Assembly: GCF_001984105.1 (NCBI RefSeq) | Contig: NZ_MTQM01000005.1 | Location: 233,988-297,987 of the forward strand | Source of the DNA: Microbacterium sp. CSI-V | Lineage (GTDB): Bacteria > Actinomycetota > Actinomycetes > Actinomycetales > Microbacteriaceae | Direction of reading: 5' to 3' | DNA length: 64,000 bases | In this document: piece after piece, positions 53,520 to 62,640 of the stretch | How positions within the stretch are numbered: position 1 is the first letter of the stretch | How the letters are laid out: each line of letters begins with the position of its first letter | The notes under the pieces: generated by a model | What the model was told of the DNA's origin: nothing | Seen by the model: the letters and a program-made list of their open reading frames with translations, nothing else | The model's database searches: none | Program-made: the position numbers and the translations under genes

Positions 53520-54319
53520 GCGGGGGTCTCGGACTCCGGGGGGAGGGTGAAGCGGGCGACGGCGTCGATCAGGGAGTCGACGGTCTGCCGTTCGGCGACG
53601 ACGTCGACGGTGAGTCCCGCACGCTTGGCATCCTTCGCCGTGCGCGGACCGATCGCGGCGATGACGGTGGATGCCGGGATCTCGGGGAACTGCTCCACGA
53701 CCTGTTCGGCGACCGAACCGCTCGTGATCAGGATGGCGTTGATGCGACCGGAGTGGACGTCGGTGGCGATCTTCTCGGTGACCGGGACGCCGACGGTGCG
53801 ATACGCCACGACGCTGCGCACGTGGTGCCCGGCCTCGATGAGCAGCCGGGTCAGCACGGGCTTGGCGATCTCGCTGCGCAGGGTGAGGACGCTGCGCGGC
53901 TCGGACTCGAGGTCGATCATCTGCTCGGCCATGCCCTGCGCGGAGTTGTCGCGCTCGGGCACGAGGTCGACGCGGTAGCCGACGGCCTGCATCGCCGCCG
54001 CCGTGGTCTCACCGACGGCGGCGACCTTCGTCGTCGCCGGGATCACGGCACGGTAGGCGTAGAGCACGTCGACGGTGGTCGCGCTCGTGAGGGTGAGCCA
54101 GTCGAACGCGCCGGCGGCGAGGTCGGCGAGCGCCTGCTCGAGGGTCGCCTGGTCGTTCGTGGGGGCGAAGTTGATCAGCGGCGCGATGACCGGGACGGCT
54201 CCGCGCTGACGAAGGCTCGCGGCGACACCGTCGCCCCACGGGCCGCCGCGGGGCACGAGGACGCGCCGGCCGGCGAGCGGCTTCTCTGGGGTCGGCGTGT
54301 GCCGATGGCCTTCATTCAT
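53516..54319 (-). CDS. hemD: Uroporphyrinogen-III synthase
   Basis: 267 residues with the loose HemD conservation: RRVLVPRGG at the start, [47 protein letters not shown] and [17 protein letters not shown]. It closes and inverts ring D of hydroxymethylbilane. Start and stop both overlap neighbouring hem genes by 4 nt. A solitary HemD, not fused to a methyltransferase. Confidence 0.92.
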   Translation of the reverse strand: MNEGHRHTPTPEKPLAGRRVLVPRGGPWGDGVAASLRQRGAVPVIAPLINFAPTNDQATLEQALADLAAGAFDWLTLTSATTVDVLYAYRAVIPATTKVAAVGETTAAAMQAVGYRVDLVPERDNSAQGMAEQMIDLESEPRSVLTLRSEIAKPVLTRLLIEAGHHVRSVVAYRTVGVPVTEKIATDVHSGRINAILITSGSVAEQVVEQFPEIPASTVIAAIGPRTAKDAKRAGLTVDVVAERQTVDSLIDAVARFTLPPESETPA

Positions 54320-55314
54320 GTGGTCGACTCTCGTGGTACCAGGTCGGCCGCCCCGCGTTCGAGCAACCGACGCGCGGCTTCTTGGCCCGCACGCGTCGCA
54401 CGCGCGATGGGTCCCCCGTCGTCGGCAGCATTCGCACCGTTGCCACTGCCAGGTTCCCCACCATACCCCGGCTCCACGCGCACGGTCCGATCGATACCGA
54501 TCCGATGCGAGCCGTCGAGCGCGTACACGATGGCCCGCAGGCGCAGGTCACCGCCGTGGAGGGCGGCGTGCGTGGCGACGGGGGCGTGGCATCCGGCATC
54601 CAGGACGGAGAGGACCGTGCGCTCCGCCGTGATCGCGACGCGGGTGTCGACGTCGTCGAGCGTGACGAGAGCCGCGAGGATCGCGGGGTCGATGTCAGCG
54701 CGCGTCTCGATCGCGAGCGACCCCTGACCCGGGGCCGTGGGCCACTCCGCGAGTCCCAGGTACTCGGCCTCCAGGCCGCCCAGGTCGCCGCCGAGGCGCG
54801 CGATGCCCGCGGCGGCGAGGATCACGGCATCCAGGTCTCCGTCGCGGACGCGCGCGAGACGCGAGTCGACGTTGCCCCGGATGTCGCGGACGTCCAGGCC
54901 CGGGTTCTTCCGCAGGACCTGGGCGATGCGACGCGGCGACCCGGTGCCGACGCGCGCCCCGGCGGGGAGGGCCGAGAGGGCGGTGCCGTCGCGCGTGACG
55001 ACGACGTCGCGGGCGTCCTCGCGGGACGGTGTCGCGGCGATCACGAGACCGTCGGGCTGCACCGTGGGCAGGTCCTTGAGCGAATGCACGAGGAAGTCGC
55101 AGCGGTCGGCCGCCAGCGCCTCGCGCAGACCGTTGGCGAACACGCCGCGACCGCCGAGCTGCGACAGCGACGCGCGGTTGACGTCGCCCTCGGACACGAT
55201 CGGCACGAGCTCGACCGGACGACCGGATGCCGCGGCCACCGCATCGGCGACCATCTGCGACTGCGCCATCGCCAGCGCGCTGCGCCGCGTGCCCAGGCGC
55301 AGAGCGGCGCTCAC
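54316..55314 (-). CDS. hemC: Hydroxymethylbilane synthase (porphobilinogen deaminase)
   Basis: 332 residues from GTG 55314, overlapping the chdC stop (GTGA). RLGTRRSALAMAQ, VHSLKDLP, RVGTGSPRRIAQ and DIRGNVDSRL are the porphobilinogen-handling blocks. The dipyrromethane cofactor cysteine is in LDAGCHAPVA. Upstream in-frame codons within chdC give no homologous sequence. Confidence 0.95.
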   Translation of the reverse strand: MSAALRLGTRRSALAMAQSQMVADAVAAASGRPVELVPIVSEGDVNRASLSQLGGRGVFANGLREALAADRCDFLVHSLKDLPTVQPDGLVIAATPSREDARDVVVTRDGTALSALPAGARVGTGSPRRIAQVLRKNPGLDVRDIRGNVDSRLARVRDGDLDAVILAAAGIARLGGDLGGLEAEYLGLAEWPTAPGQGSLAIETRADIDPAILAALVTLDDVDTRVAITAERTVLSVLDAGCHAPVATHAALHGGDLRLRAIVYALDGSHRIGIDRTVRVEPGYGGEPGSGNGANAADDGGPIARATRAGQEAARRLLERGAADLVPRESTT

Positions 55315-55982
55315 TGGAGGATCTCGGGGATCTCGTCGAGGGTGACGAGACGCCCGGTGTAGAAGGGCACCTCTTCGCGGACGTGGCGACGCGCCTCGGT
55401 GTAGCGGAGGTCGCGCATCATGTCGACGAGGTCGGTGAGGTCGTCCGCCTCCATCGGGAGCAGCCACTCGTAGTCGCCCAGAGCGAAGGATGCCACGGTG
55501 TTGGCGATCACGCCCTTGTACTCCGAGCCCTTCTTCCCGTGCTCGATGAGCATCTCGCGGCGCTCGGCCTCGGGCAGCAGGTACCACTCGTAGCTGCGGA
55601 CGAACGGGTACAGGCAGAGCCAGTCCTTCGCGTCGATGCCGCGAAGGAAGCCGGGCACGTGCGACCGGTTGAACTCGGCATCCCGGTGCACGCCCATGGC
55701 GTTCCACGTCGGGAGCAGGTTCTTCAGCAGCTCGGTGCGGCGCAGGCGCCGCAGGTCGCGCTGCAGGGCCTGGGGGTCGGCGCCGTGCAGCCAGACCATG
55801 AGGTCGGCGTCGGCGCGCAGTCCGCTCACGTCGTAGAACCCGCGGACGGTCACGCCGTCCGCCTCGATCAGATCGACGAGGTCGGAGAGCTCGGTGGCAT
55901 CGGCCTCGGTGACGGGGTTCTCGGGATCGCGGCGGAGGACCGCCCACAGGGTGTAGATGGAGGAGGAGTCATCGTGGGCCAT
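55311..55982 (-). CDS. chdC: Coproheme decarboxylase (hydrogen peroxide-dependent heme synthase)
   Basis: 223 residues of the actinobacterial ChdC/HemQ type. The catalytic tyrosine is in RSYEWYLLP and the probable proximal histidine in MLIEHGKKG; IANTVASFALGDYEWLLPMEAD closes the haem pocket. It converts iron-coproporphyrin III to haem b, the last step of the coproporphyrin-dependent pathway. First gene of the operon chdC-hemC-hemD-hemB. Two 18-bp palindromes lie 101-179 nt upstream. Confidence 0.94.
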   Translation of the reverse strand: MAHDDSSSIYTLWAVLRRDPENPVTEADATELSDLVDLIEADGVTVRGFYDVSGLRADADLMVWLHGADPQALQRDLRRLRRTELLKNLLPTWNAMGVHRDAEFNRSHVPGFLRGIDAKDWLCLYPFVRSYEWYLLPEAERREMLIEHGKKGSEYKGVIANTVASFALGDYEWLLPMEADDLTDLVDMMRDLRYTEARRHVREEVPFYTGRLVTLDEIPEILQ

Positions 55983-56081
55983 GCGTCAAGTCTCGCCCTC
56001 CCGGCGCGCCCCTCCAAACCGGTTGACTCGCCGCCGAATCACCGGCGGCGTCCGGCGGTGTGCGGGTGCGGGTGCGGGTGC

Positions 56082-56160
56082 GCCAGATCACGTGAACTGG
56101 TCGAGCGCGCATGTCGTGACGGCGCACAAGCCGTACGTTCGGCCAGATCACGTGAACTGG
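56082..56160. repeat. Pair of near-palindromes GCCAGATCACGTGAACTGG, spaced 60 bp
   Basis: Each copy contains CCAGaTCACGTGAaCTGG, an 18-bp palindrome with a single mismatched pair. The copies are identical and their starts are exactly 60 bp apart. They lie upstream of the chdC-hem operon and downstream of the hairpin that follows the DUF3618 gene. They could be sites for a dimeric regulator or the arms of one REP-like element. Confidence 0.7.
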
Positions 56161-56202
56161 CTGCCCACTGCAGCACGCGGACGCGGCACCGACCCGGCAC
56201 GA

Positions 56203-56246
56203 CGAACGCCCGCGGCCCGAGCGCGTGCTCGGAACGCGGGCGTTCG
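56203..56246 (-). terminator. Strong hairpin, terminator of the YtxH-holin-DUF3618 operon
   Basis: CGAACGCCCGCG (56203-56214) pairs with CGCGGGCGTTCG (56235-56246), and the inner CCGAGC/GCTCGG extends the structure. It lies 45 nt after the DUF3618 stop on the minus strand. No U-tract follows, as usual here. Confidence 0.6.
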
Positions 56247-56290
56247 AGGAATGGGATGCCGGGACGGCGACGCCGCGACGGACGTGGAGG

Positions 56291-56569
56291 TCAGCGCGTG
56301 TAGGCGCGGACCAGGGCCCACACCGTGAGCCCCACGACGGCGGCGACACCGGCGACCGCGGCGGCCGCCGCAGCGGGGTTGCGCCGCGCGGACTCTCGCA
56401 CTTCGGCGACGCGCACGTCGACGGCGTCGCTCAGCCGACGCGGGACGTTGGCCTTGACCTCGATCGCGGCCAGCGCCGCCTTCAGCTCGGCGCGGGCCTG
56501 CTCGACGGGATCGGCGATGCCGAGCGGCACGGCGGTCTTCGGCACGGGAACGGGACGATCAATACTCAT
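56291..56569 (-). CDS. DUF3618 family protein
   Basis: 92 residues. DPVEQARAELKAALAAIEVKANVPRRLSD followed by a C-terminal membrane helix (PAAAAAAVAGVAAVVGLTVWALV) is the DUF3618 layout: cytoplasmic helix plus one anchor. Overlaps the holin-like gene by 11 nt. Part of a three-gene module common in actinobacteria, thought to act at the membrane. Confidence 0.82.
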   Translation of the reverse strand: MSIDRPVPVPKTAVPLGIADPVEQARAELKAALAAIEVKANVPRRLSDAVDVRVAEVRESARRNPAAAAAAVAGVAAVVGLTVWALVRAYTR

Positions 56570-56969
56570 CGCCGGCCTCCTTCACGATGCGGACGTCCTG
56601 GGCGATGGCCTGCCCGGGGTTCTCGCGGCCCGAGAGCTTTTTGAAACGCAGGTAGCCCAGCAGCGCCAGGATCGCGGTGATCACGATCATGACCCCGAAG
56701 ACGACCAGCGCCGACAGCCACACGGGCCACCACGACGACAGCCCGGCGATGACGAACGCGAAGAACACCGGGACGGCCCAGAAGACGACGATCAGGGCGC
56801 CGACGAACCAGCCCGCGCCGATTCCGGCATCCTTGGCGGTCTTCGCCGCCCACGCCTTAGCGCCGTTGATCTCGGCGATGACGAGGTTGCGGACGAGCTC
56901 GGGGATGTCACCCAGGAGGGTGAACAGGCTGTCATCAGCGCGGTCACGGAAACCGCGGGGAGTGGTCAT
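56559..56969 (-). CDS. Phage-holin-like (DUF1469/Phage_holin_3_6) membrane protein
   Basis: 136 residues. SLFTLLGDIPELVRNLVIAEINGAKAWAAK is the amphipathic start of the family; two hydrophobic hairpin segments follow (GWFVGALIVVFWAVPVFFAFVIAGL and WLSALVVFGVMIVITAILALLGYL). Despite the family name it is a chromosomal membrane protein; no phage gene is near. Starts 3 nt after the YtxH-like stop. Confidence 0.83.
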   Translation of the reverse strand: MTTPRGFRDRADDSLFTLLGDIPELVRNLVIAEINGAKAWAAKTAKDAGIGAGWFVGALIVVFWAVPVFFAFVIAGLSSWWPVWLSALVVFGVMIVITAILALLGYLRFKKLSGRENPGQAIAQDVRIVKEAGDEY

Positions 56970-56972
56970 GCG

Positions 56973-57374
56973 TCAGCTCTCCGACGACGTGGAGCTGCTC
57001 TTGTTCGCCTTGGCCCGTGCGGTGGCGCGCTTCTCGGCGTGCTCGGCGTCATCGACGGAATCCTCGACGGCGTCGGCGACCTCGTGCGCCGAGGCCTTCG
57101 CAGCACGGCCGGCGCGCTCGGCGCGCTCGGAGACCGTGCCCGACTGCGATGCGGCGCCGGTGACCGACTTCGCGCCCTTCCACACCACGCCGGGTACGGA
57201 CTTCAGAGCGGACACACCGAACGCCTTCACCTTCTCGACCTGCCCCTGGACGACGGGCTGGTCCCAGACCTTCTCGGCCTGCGCCTTGATCTGCTCGTAC
57301 CGTTCGCGGCCCGCGCGTGCTCCGAGCACGTAGCCCGCCACGAGTCCGACGACGAGTGCTGCTTTGCCCCTCAT
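56973..57374 (-). CDS. YtxH-like membrane-anchored protein
   Basis: 133 residues. One N-terminal membrane segment with the glycine pattern of YtxH (KAALVVGLVAGYVLGARAGRERYEQIK), then a Lys/Ala/Glu-rich extended tail ending in serines. GGAG lies before ATG 57374. First gene of the module with the holin-like and DUF3618 proteins; it separates cgoX from chdC. Confidence 0.78.
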   Translation of the reverse strand: MRGKAALVVGLVAGYVLGARAGRERYEQIKAQAEKVWDQPVVQGQVEKVKAFGVSALKSVPGVVWKGAKSVTGAASQSGTVSERAERAGRAAKASAHEVADAVEDSVDDAEHAEKRATARAKANKSSSTSSES

Positions 57375-57491
57375 GGGGTCTCCTCACGCTCGATCAGTGC
57401 TGGTCGGATCTCACGATAGCGATGTATTCCTGTTCCGGCATCCACCCTTGACAGGATCGCGCTCGGCGCCGACGATCCGGGTCCGAGCGAC

Positions 57492-58997
57492 TCAGCCGCG
57501 ACGCCACAGGGCGGCGCTGCGCACCCGGTCGGCCTCGGCCCGGGCGTCGGGAATCACCTGCGCCAGCCCTGTTCCCGACAACCATGCGCCCGTGGCCCCG
57601 AGCCCCGGAACGGCGTGGACCGCGGCGCGCGCGGCGGCGGTCTGCGCGGCGCGTCCGATCGCTGCTCCGGGCTGGGACTGCACGTAGCGCACGCGGTGGG
57701 CGGCGCGCAGCGCGGACGGGGCGAGCACGACCCCGAGCAGAGCCGCCGCTTCCGACAGCGCGAGGGCCGCCGCGGCACCGTCGTCGAGCGTCGCCGTCGC
57801 GGGCTCTTCACCCTGAGCTCCGAACGAGACCCGGATGACATGGATGCCGGGCTCGGTGGCATCCCGGACCCAATCCCACTTGGCGGTCGAGTGCGTCAGC
57901 GCCTTCGCGACGTGGCTGCCCGGGACGGTCAGGACGCCGGTCCCGCGCGGCGCCGCGTCCAGGGCGGGTGCGTGCACGACGAGCGTCACGACCTCGACGA
58001 CGGGCGCGATCGGATCGGTGCGGTCGAGGTTCGGAACGACCGGAGCCAGCAGGTCGCGGGCCGCCCCTTCGGGCAGGGCCACGATGACGGCGTCCGCGTG
58101 GAGGCCGTCGCCGTCGGTGCGGACGTCCCAGCCGTTCCCCTCGCGGGAGAGGCCTTCGACCGAGACACCGGTGCGCAGTTCCGCACCGAGGTCGCCGAGA
58201 CGCGCGACGAGCGCGTCGACGAGCCGCGACATCCCGCCGATGATCCCCTCGACCGCGCCGCCGGGCGCCGGGGTGCGGGGAGCGGCACCGGAGACGACCG
58301 GAACATCGGATGCCGGAGCGTCCGCCGGTGCGGGAGTCGCGCGCGACGCGCGCAGTTCAGCGACGGCGCCGCTCAGCGAACCCGTCCGCGTCAGCGCGGC
58401 GTTCAGGCCCGGTGCGGCGAGGTCGACGTCGACGTCGTCCGGTCGTGCGGAGTAGACGCCGCTCGTGACGGGAGCGACGAGGCGGTCGAGCACGCGCGCA
58501 CCCATCCGCGAGCGCACCAGGGCGCCAAGGCTGTGCTGGTGGCCGATCGTCAGCGGCGGCCGGAGCCGGTCGACGTACGCCCGCCAGGCACCCGCCCAGC
58601 CGATGACCCGCCGCACGTCCGGAGCCCACGGATTGTCCGGGATGCCGAGCACCCCGCCCTTCGGCAACGGGGCGGCCCCGACGCCGGGCACGCCCGCCAC
58701 CCACGCTCCCGCGGCGTTCGGGGCCACGACCTGGTCGGCGAGGCCGAGCTCTGCGAGCAGCCCGCGGACGATCCCGCCCCGCGTCGCGAAGCTCTCCGCG
58801 CCGACGTCGAGCCTGAGCCCGCCGACCTCCGCGGAGCGCACGACGCCCCCGAAGGCATCCGAGGCTTCGAGCACGGTCACTCGGATGCCGACCTTGGCGC
58901 ACTCCAGCGCCGCGACGAGCCCCGAGACGCCACCGCCGACGACGACGATACGACTCTCGTGCGCGTGCTCGGCGAGGCGTTCGAGCGGATCGCTCAT
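57492..58997 (-). CDS. cgoX: Coproporphyrinogen III oxidase (CgoX/HemY type)
   Basis: 501 residues. The FAD site is [21 protein letters not shown], and [16 protein letters not shown] and the C-terminal [21 protein letters not shown] are family blocks. An Ala/Pro-rich insert (about 225-250) occurs before [15 protein letters not shown]. In actinobacteria this HemY-like enzyme oxidises coproporphyrinogen III to coproporphyrin III, matching ChdC in the same region. ATG 58997 overlaps the hemE stop (ATGA). The same frame stays open far upstream, which is only GC-rich read-through. Confidence 0.92.
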   Translation of the reverse strand: MSDPLERLAEHAHESRIVVVGGGVSGLVAALECAKVGIRVTVLEASDAFGGVVRSAEVGGLRLDVGAESFATRGGIVRGLLAELGLADQVVAPNAAGAWVAGVPGVGAAPLPKGGVLGIPDNPWAPDVRRVIGWAGAWRAYVDRLRPPLTIGHQHSLGALVRSRMGARVLDRLVAPVTSGVYSARPDDVDVDLAAPGLNAALTRTGSLSGAVAELRASRATPAPADAPASDVPVVSGAAPRTPAPGGAVEGIIGGMSRLVDALVARLGDLGAELRTGVSVEGLSREGNGWDVRTDGDGLHADAVIVALPEGAARDLLAPVVPNLDRTDPIAPVVEVVTLVVHAPALDAAPRGTGVLTVPGSHVAKALTHSTAKWDWVRDATEPGIHVIRVSFGAQGEEPATATLDDGAAAALALSEAAALLGVVLAPSALRAAHRVRYVQSQPGAAIGRAAQTAAARAAVHAVPGLGATGAWLSGTGLAQVIPDARAEADRVRSAALWRRG

Positions 58998-60031
58998 TCC
59001 CCCTCCCCGTGCGCGCGGGCGACGATGCGCGTGAGCACCGTCGGGTCGGTGTCGGGAGGCACGCCGTGGCCGAGGTTCAGCACGTGGGCGCGCGCGGCGC
59101 GTCCGCGGGAGAGCACGTCGTCGACGTGCGCGGCGAGCACCGGCCAGGGCGCGCCGAGGAGGGCCGGGTCGATGTTCCCCTGCAGCGTGGTGTCGGGGCC
59201 GACGATCGCGGCCGCTTCGTCCAGCGGCATCCGCCAGTCCACGCCGACCGCGTCGGCGATCCCGCCGAGGCGCATGTCGGCGAGGAACGGGCCGGTACCG
59301 ACACCGAAGTGGATGCGAGGGACGTCGACGCCCTCGAGGGCCGTCCGCGAGTGGGGGGCGACGTACTCCAGGAACGCCGCGCGCGAGAGCGAACCGGCCC
59401 ACGAGTCGAAGAGCTGCACGGCCTGCGCGCCCCCGTCGATCTGCGCGGCGAGGAACGCACGCGACACCTCGGCGAGCCAGCCCGCGAGGCGGTGCCACGA
59501 CTCGGGGTCGGCGTGCATCATTCCGCGGGCCCGGAGGTGCTCCTTCGACGGACCGCCCTCGACGAGGTAGGCGGCGAGGGTGAACGGGGCTCCGGCGAAG
59601 CCGATCAGCGGCACCGCGTCGTCGAGTTCGGCGGTGACCAGCCGCACGGCCTCGCGGATCGGCTCGGCGGCGGCGGCCACCCCGGCGGGATCGATCGAGG
59701 TGACCCGCGCGACGTCGTCGGCGGTGCGCACCGGCTCGGCGAACACCGGTCCGCGGCCCGGCTCGATCTCGACCGCGACCCCGGCGAGCCGCAGCGGCAC
59801 GACGATGTCGCTGAAGAAGATCGCGGCATCCACGCCGTGTCGACGGATGGGCTGGAGCGTGACCTCGGCGGCAAGGTCGGGCGTCAGGCACGCGTCGAGC
59901 ATGCGGGTGCCCACGCGCAGTTCGCGGTACTCCGGCAGCGAGCGCCCCGCCTGCCGCATGAACCACACCGGCTGCCGCTCGGGGCGGTCGCCACGGAGGG
60001 CGCGGAGAAGGGGAGCATCGGGAGAGGCCAT
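58994..60031 (-). CDS. hemE: Uroporphyrinogen decarboxylase
   Basis: 345 residues. [19 protein letters not shown] contains the substrate-binding arginines; [12 protein letters not shown] the catalytic Asp; [17 protein letters not shown] and FDSWAGSLS follow, and [11 protein letters not shown] and [12 protein letters not shown] close the barrel. It yields coproporphyrinogen III for CgoX, encoded next with 4-nt overlap. ATG 60031 is preferred because GGGAGG lies 9 nt upstream; ATG 60040 is an alternative. Divergent from hemA with 100 nt between the starts. Confidence 0.95.
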   Translation of the reverse strand: MASPDAPLLRALRGDRPERQPVWFMRQAGRSLPEYRELRVGTRMLDACLTPDLAAEVTLQPIRRHGVDAAIFFSDIVVPLRLAGVAVEIEPGRGPVFAEPVRTADDVARVTSIDPAGVAAAAEPIREAVRLVTAELDDAVPLIGFAGAPFTLAAYLVEGGPSKEHLRARGMMHADPESWHRLAGWLAEVSRAFLAAQIDGGAQAVQLFDSWAGSLSRAAFLEYVAPHSRTALEGVDVPRIHFGVGTGPFLADMRLGGIADAVGVDWRMPLDEAAAIVGPDTTLQGNIDPALLGAPWPVLAAHVDDVLSRGRAARAHVLNLGHGVPPDTDPTVLTRIVARAHGEGE

Positions 60032-60119
60032 GGCATCCATCCTCCCATTCGCCTTCTGGGAGAGAGGGGGATGCCTCGACGTCGAGAGGCGACTCGGAAT
60101 ACTCGGAGAGGGTCGGGCG

Positions 60120-60125
60120 TAGAAT
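60120..60125 (+). promoter_or_regulatory. -10 hexamer TAGAAT, leaderless promoter of hemA
   Basis: TAGAAT ends 6 nt before GTG 60132. Confidence 0.55.
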
Positions 60126-60131
60126 CTCTCC

Positions 60132-61454
60132 GTGCTGCTCTGCGTGAGCGCGAGTCACAAGACCGCGTCCTTCGACCTCCTCGAGCGGCTCAGCGTACCC
60201 ACCACCCCCGTCGCCCCCCTGATCGCCGCGCACGACGAATGCGTGCAGGGAGCGGTCGTCGTGGCCACCTGCAACCGCTTCGAGGCCTACGTCGACATGG
60301 ACGAGCCCGTCACGGCCGCCGTCGCGGTGGGCGTGGAAGCCACGCTGAGCGCCATCGAGGCGGCCACCGGCGTGCCCGCGAGCGAGCTCGAAGGCTCGTA
60401 CACCGTGCTGGGCGGCGGCGACGTCGCCGAACACCTGTTCTCGGTGGCATCCGGTCTCGAATCCGTCGTCGTCGGCGAGGGCGAGATCGCCGGACAGGTG
60501 CGCCGCGCGCTCACCGAATCCCGGCAGCTCGGCACCACGTCCGGAGAGCTCGAGCGCCTGTTCCAGCGCGCGTCCGAGGCGCAGCGCGGCGTCAAGAACT
60601 CCACCGCCATCGGCCGCGCCGGCCGCTCGCTCGTGCGCCTCGGCCTCGAGCTGGCCGACAGCCGCATCGCCGACTGGTCGACGCAGCGCGTGCTGCTGGT
60701 GGGCACGGGCGCCTACGCGGCCGCGACGGTCGCGGCCCTGCGCGATCAGGGCGCCGAGGACATCTCGGTCCACTCCCCCTCGGGGCGCGCCGCGAAGTTC
60801 GCCGCCAAGCACGGGCTGCGGGCCGTGTCCGCCGAGACCTTCCCCGCCGCCGTGGCCCATGCCGACCTCGTGATCACGTGCACCACGAGCGAGACCCACG
60901 TGGTGAGCGCCGCGACGTTCGCGGCGGGTCGCACGGCCGCTGAAGCCGCCGCCCCGGCGTCCGTCGGCTGCCCCGTCGACCACTCCGGCCGTCGCCTCGT
61001 CATCGACCTCGGCCTTCCCCGCAACGTCGATCCCGACGTCGCCACCGTTCCCGGCGTCGACCTGCTCGACCTCGAGACCATCCGCCTCCACGCCCCGCTG
61101 GAGGAGCTCCAGGCGACGGATGCCGCGCGCGACCTGGTCCGCGACGCCGCCCGCCGGTTCGCCTCGGTCGGGGAGCGCAAGAACATCACCCCCGCCGTCG
61201 TCGCGCTGCGCGCCCACGTGTTCGGCGTCCTCGACGCCGAGGTGGAGCGCGTGCGCGCCCGCGGCGACGAGGGCGGGCAGACCGAGCAGGCTCTGCGCCA
61301 CCTCGTCGGCGTGCTCCTGCATACCCCCACGACCCGCGCGCACGAGCTGGCGGAGTCCGGTCGCGGCGACGAATACGTCTCGGCCCTGTCGGCGCTGTTC
61401 GGCATCGAGGTCGCGCCGGAGACGCCCGCGTCCCGCATCGCCGACGCCGGCTGA
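60132..61454 (+). CDS. hemA: Glutamyl-tRNA reductase
   Basis: 440 residues. The catalytic cysteine is in [33 protein letters not shown] and [20 protein letters not shown] are signature blocks; [17 protein letters not shown] binds NADPH, and a helical dimerisation domain ends the protein. The spelling ATCNR with RFEAY is normal for actinobacteria. Between strands an extra [12 protein letters not shown] stretch is seen near 282. It opens the haem pathway by reducing Glu-tRNA. GTG 60132 matches a leaderless promoter. Confidence 0.95.
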   Translation: MLLCVSASHKTASFDLLERLSVPTTPVAPLIAAHDECVQGAVVVATCNRFEAYVDMDEPVTAAVAVGVEATLSAIEAATGVPASELEGSYTVLGGGDVAEHLFSVASGLESVVVGEGEIAGQVRRALTESRQLGTTSGELERLFQRASEAQRGVKNSTAIGRAGRSLVRLGLELADSRIADWSTQRVLLVGTGAYAAATVAALRDQGAEDISVHSPSGRAAKFAAKHGLRAVSAETFPAAVAHADLVITCTTSETHVVSAATFAAGRTAAEAAAPASVGCPVDHSGRRLVIDLGLPRNVDPDVATVPGVDLLDLETIRLHAPLEELQATDAARDLVRDAARRFASVGERKNITPAVVALRAHVFGVLDAEVERVRARGDEGGQTEQALRHLVGVLLHTPTTRAHELAESGRGDEYVSALSALFGIEVAPETPASRIADAG

Positions 61455-61632
61455 GCCCGCGCAGCTGACCCCGCGCGAGCGGAGGCGATTCCGCGAGCGG
61501 AGGACCCGCGCCCCGGCATCCGTCCTCCCTCCGCCGAATCCCCTCCCGCCGACGCGGCACAGGCGCACCACCCCGCGGCACAGACGCCCCACCCCGCGGG
61601 GCGAACCGACGGCGCAGGACTCGACGGTCGGG

Positions 61633-61638
61633 CAGTAT
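61633..61638 (+). promoter_or_regulatory. -10 hexamer CAGTAT, leaderless promoter
   Basis: CAGTAT ends 6 nt before ATG 61645. Confidence 0.4.
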
Positions 61639-61644
61639 GTGCGC

Positions 61645-61926
61645 ATGAGCACTCCCGCATCCGAGGTGTACCGCGTCGCCGGCGAGGATCGCCCCCGCAA
61701 CGGCCTGCGTTGGGCGGCCACCATCGTGATGGGCCTGCTCGACTCGCGTTCGGATGCGCCGTCGACGAGCGAGGTCGTGATCCGGAGGGTCGACGGGTCG
61801 GTCGTGACGCGTCTGAAGCCCGGTAGCGTCGAGGACTTCGAGCGGCAGCTCACCGAGGTGACCGACGATCTGCACTATCTCGCCGCGGTGTCGTTCGCCG
61901 AGAAGTGGATCGCTCCGCGCGCGTGA
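61645..61926 (+). CDS. Small hypothetical protein
   Basis: 93 residues. Soluble, with a mixed pattern: RNGLRWAATIVMGLLDS, then EVVIRRVDGSVVTRL and VEDFERQLTEVTDDLHYLAAVSFAEKWI. Not recognised. The frame is open far upstream inside hemA, but ATG 61645, with -10-like CAGTAT 6 nt before it, is the first start outside hemA with context. It ends 19 nt before the next gene. Confidence 0.6.
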   Translation: MSTPASEVYRVAGEDRPRNGLRWAATIVMGLLDSRSDAPSTSEVVIRRVDGSVVTRLKPGSVEDFERQLTEVTDDLHYLAAVSFAEKWIAPRA

Positions 61927-61933
61927 CCCGCGC

Positions 61934-61939
61934 GAGAAT
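61934..61939 (+). promoter_or_regulatory. -10 hexamer GAGAAT, leaderless promoter
   Basis: GAGAAT ends 6 nt before ATG 61946. Confidence 0.4.
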
Positions 61940-61945
61940 GGACGG

Positions 61946-62518
61946 ATGAGCCTGCACATCACCGACGACCCGGCCGCCGACGAGCTGCTGTCGACGAATC
62001 CCCTCGCGCTGCTGATCGGCATGCTGCTCGACCAGCAGGTCGCGATGGAGACGGCTTTCGCGGGGCCGCTGAAGATCCGGGAGCGGATCGGATCAGTGGA
62101 TGCCGAGACCCTGGCGCACGAGGACCCCGAGGCGTTCGCAGCGGCGTTCTCCCAGTCCCCGGCGGTGCACCGCTTCCCCGGGTCCATGGCGAAGCGCGTG
62201 CAGTCGCTGTGCACCGCGATCGAGGAGGACTGGGGCGGGGATGCCGCAGAGCTGTGGACCCGCGACGACCCCGACGGTGCGACGGTGCTGAAGCGGCTCA
62301 AGGCGCTCCCGGGCTTCGGCGAGCAGAAGGCGAAGATCTTCCTCGCACTGCTCGGCAAGCAGTACGGCTACGACGGGGCGGGATGGCGTGCGGCGTCGGC
62401 ACCGTACGGCGAGGACGGGTCGTTCCGGTCGGTCGCCGACATCACGAGCCCCGACTCGCTGGCGAAGGTCCGCGAGCACAAGCGCGCGGCGAAAGCCGCG
62501 GCCAAAGCGGGCTCCTGA
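61946..62518 (+). CDS. HhH-GPD-type base excision DNA repair protein
   Basis: 190 residues. ALLIGMLLDQQVAMETAFAGP is the N-terminal helix set and LKALPGFGEQKAKIFLALLGKQYG the helix-hairpin-helix, cited by its key part LPGFGEQKAKI. This matches the short actinobacterial HhH-GPD family annotated as a putative DNA glycosylase. The catalytic Asp of larger glycosylases is not obvious. A Lys/Ala-rich C terminus may bind DNA. Confidence 0.85.
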   Translation: MSLHITDDPAADELLSTNPLALLIGMLLDQQVAMETAFAGPLKIRERIGSVDAETLAHEDPEAFAAAFSQSPAVHRFPGSMAKRVQSLCTAIEEDWGGDAAELWTRDDPDGATVLKRLKALPGFGEQKAKIFLALLGKQYGYDGAGWRAASAPYGEDGSFRSVADITSPDSLAKVREHKRAAKAAAKAGS

Positions 62519-62534
62519 CCCCTCCTACACCATG

Positions 62535-62559
62535 TGAGAGAAAAAGGAGAGTTCTCTCA
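62535..62559. promoter_or_regulatory. Inverted repeat TGAGAGAA-N9-TTCTCTCA before the ESX genes
   Basis: Perfect 8-bp arms around 9 nt, in an AT-richer stretch 16 nt after the DNA-repair gene and 82 nt before the ESX operon. It may be an operator or a weak terminator; there is no U-tract. Confidence 0.45.
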
Positions 62560-62640
62560 TCTTCGTTCCGCGACGGCTGCCCCGTGGTTAGGGTTTCAAA
62601 GTTCGTTGCAGGTTTATTCGCGATCGAAGGGTGGGCTCTC

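Larger units (their letters stand above)
55983..56290. other. 308-nt non-coding spacer upstream of chdC
   Basis: Contains two copies of GCCAGATCACGTGAACTGG (56082-56100 and 56142-56160) and a strong hairpin at 56203-56246. It also has a short GGGTGC tandem near 56065-56080. No plausible gene is seen. Confidence 0.7.

Noticed and set aside
56082..56160. CRISPR-like direct repeats
   Set aside because: Only two copies, each itself nearly palindromic, with no cas genes in the window.
56559..56969. Prophage lysis gene
   Set aside because: The holin-like family is chromosomal in actinobacteria and no phage genes are near.
57492..61853. A 1453-codon open frame on the minus strand
   Set aside because: It is cgoX plus GC-rich read-through antisense to hemA and out of frame with hemE; only the cgoX part has family motifs.
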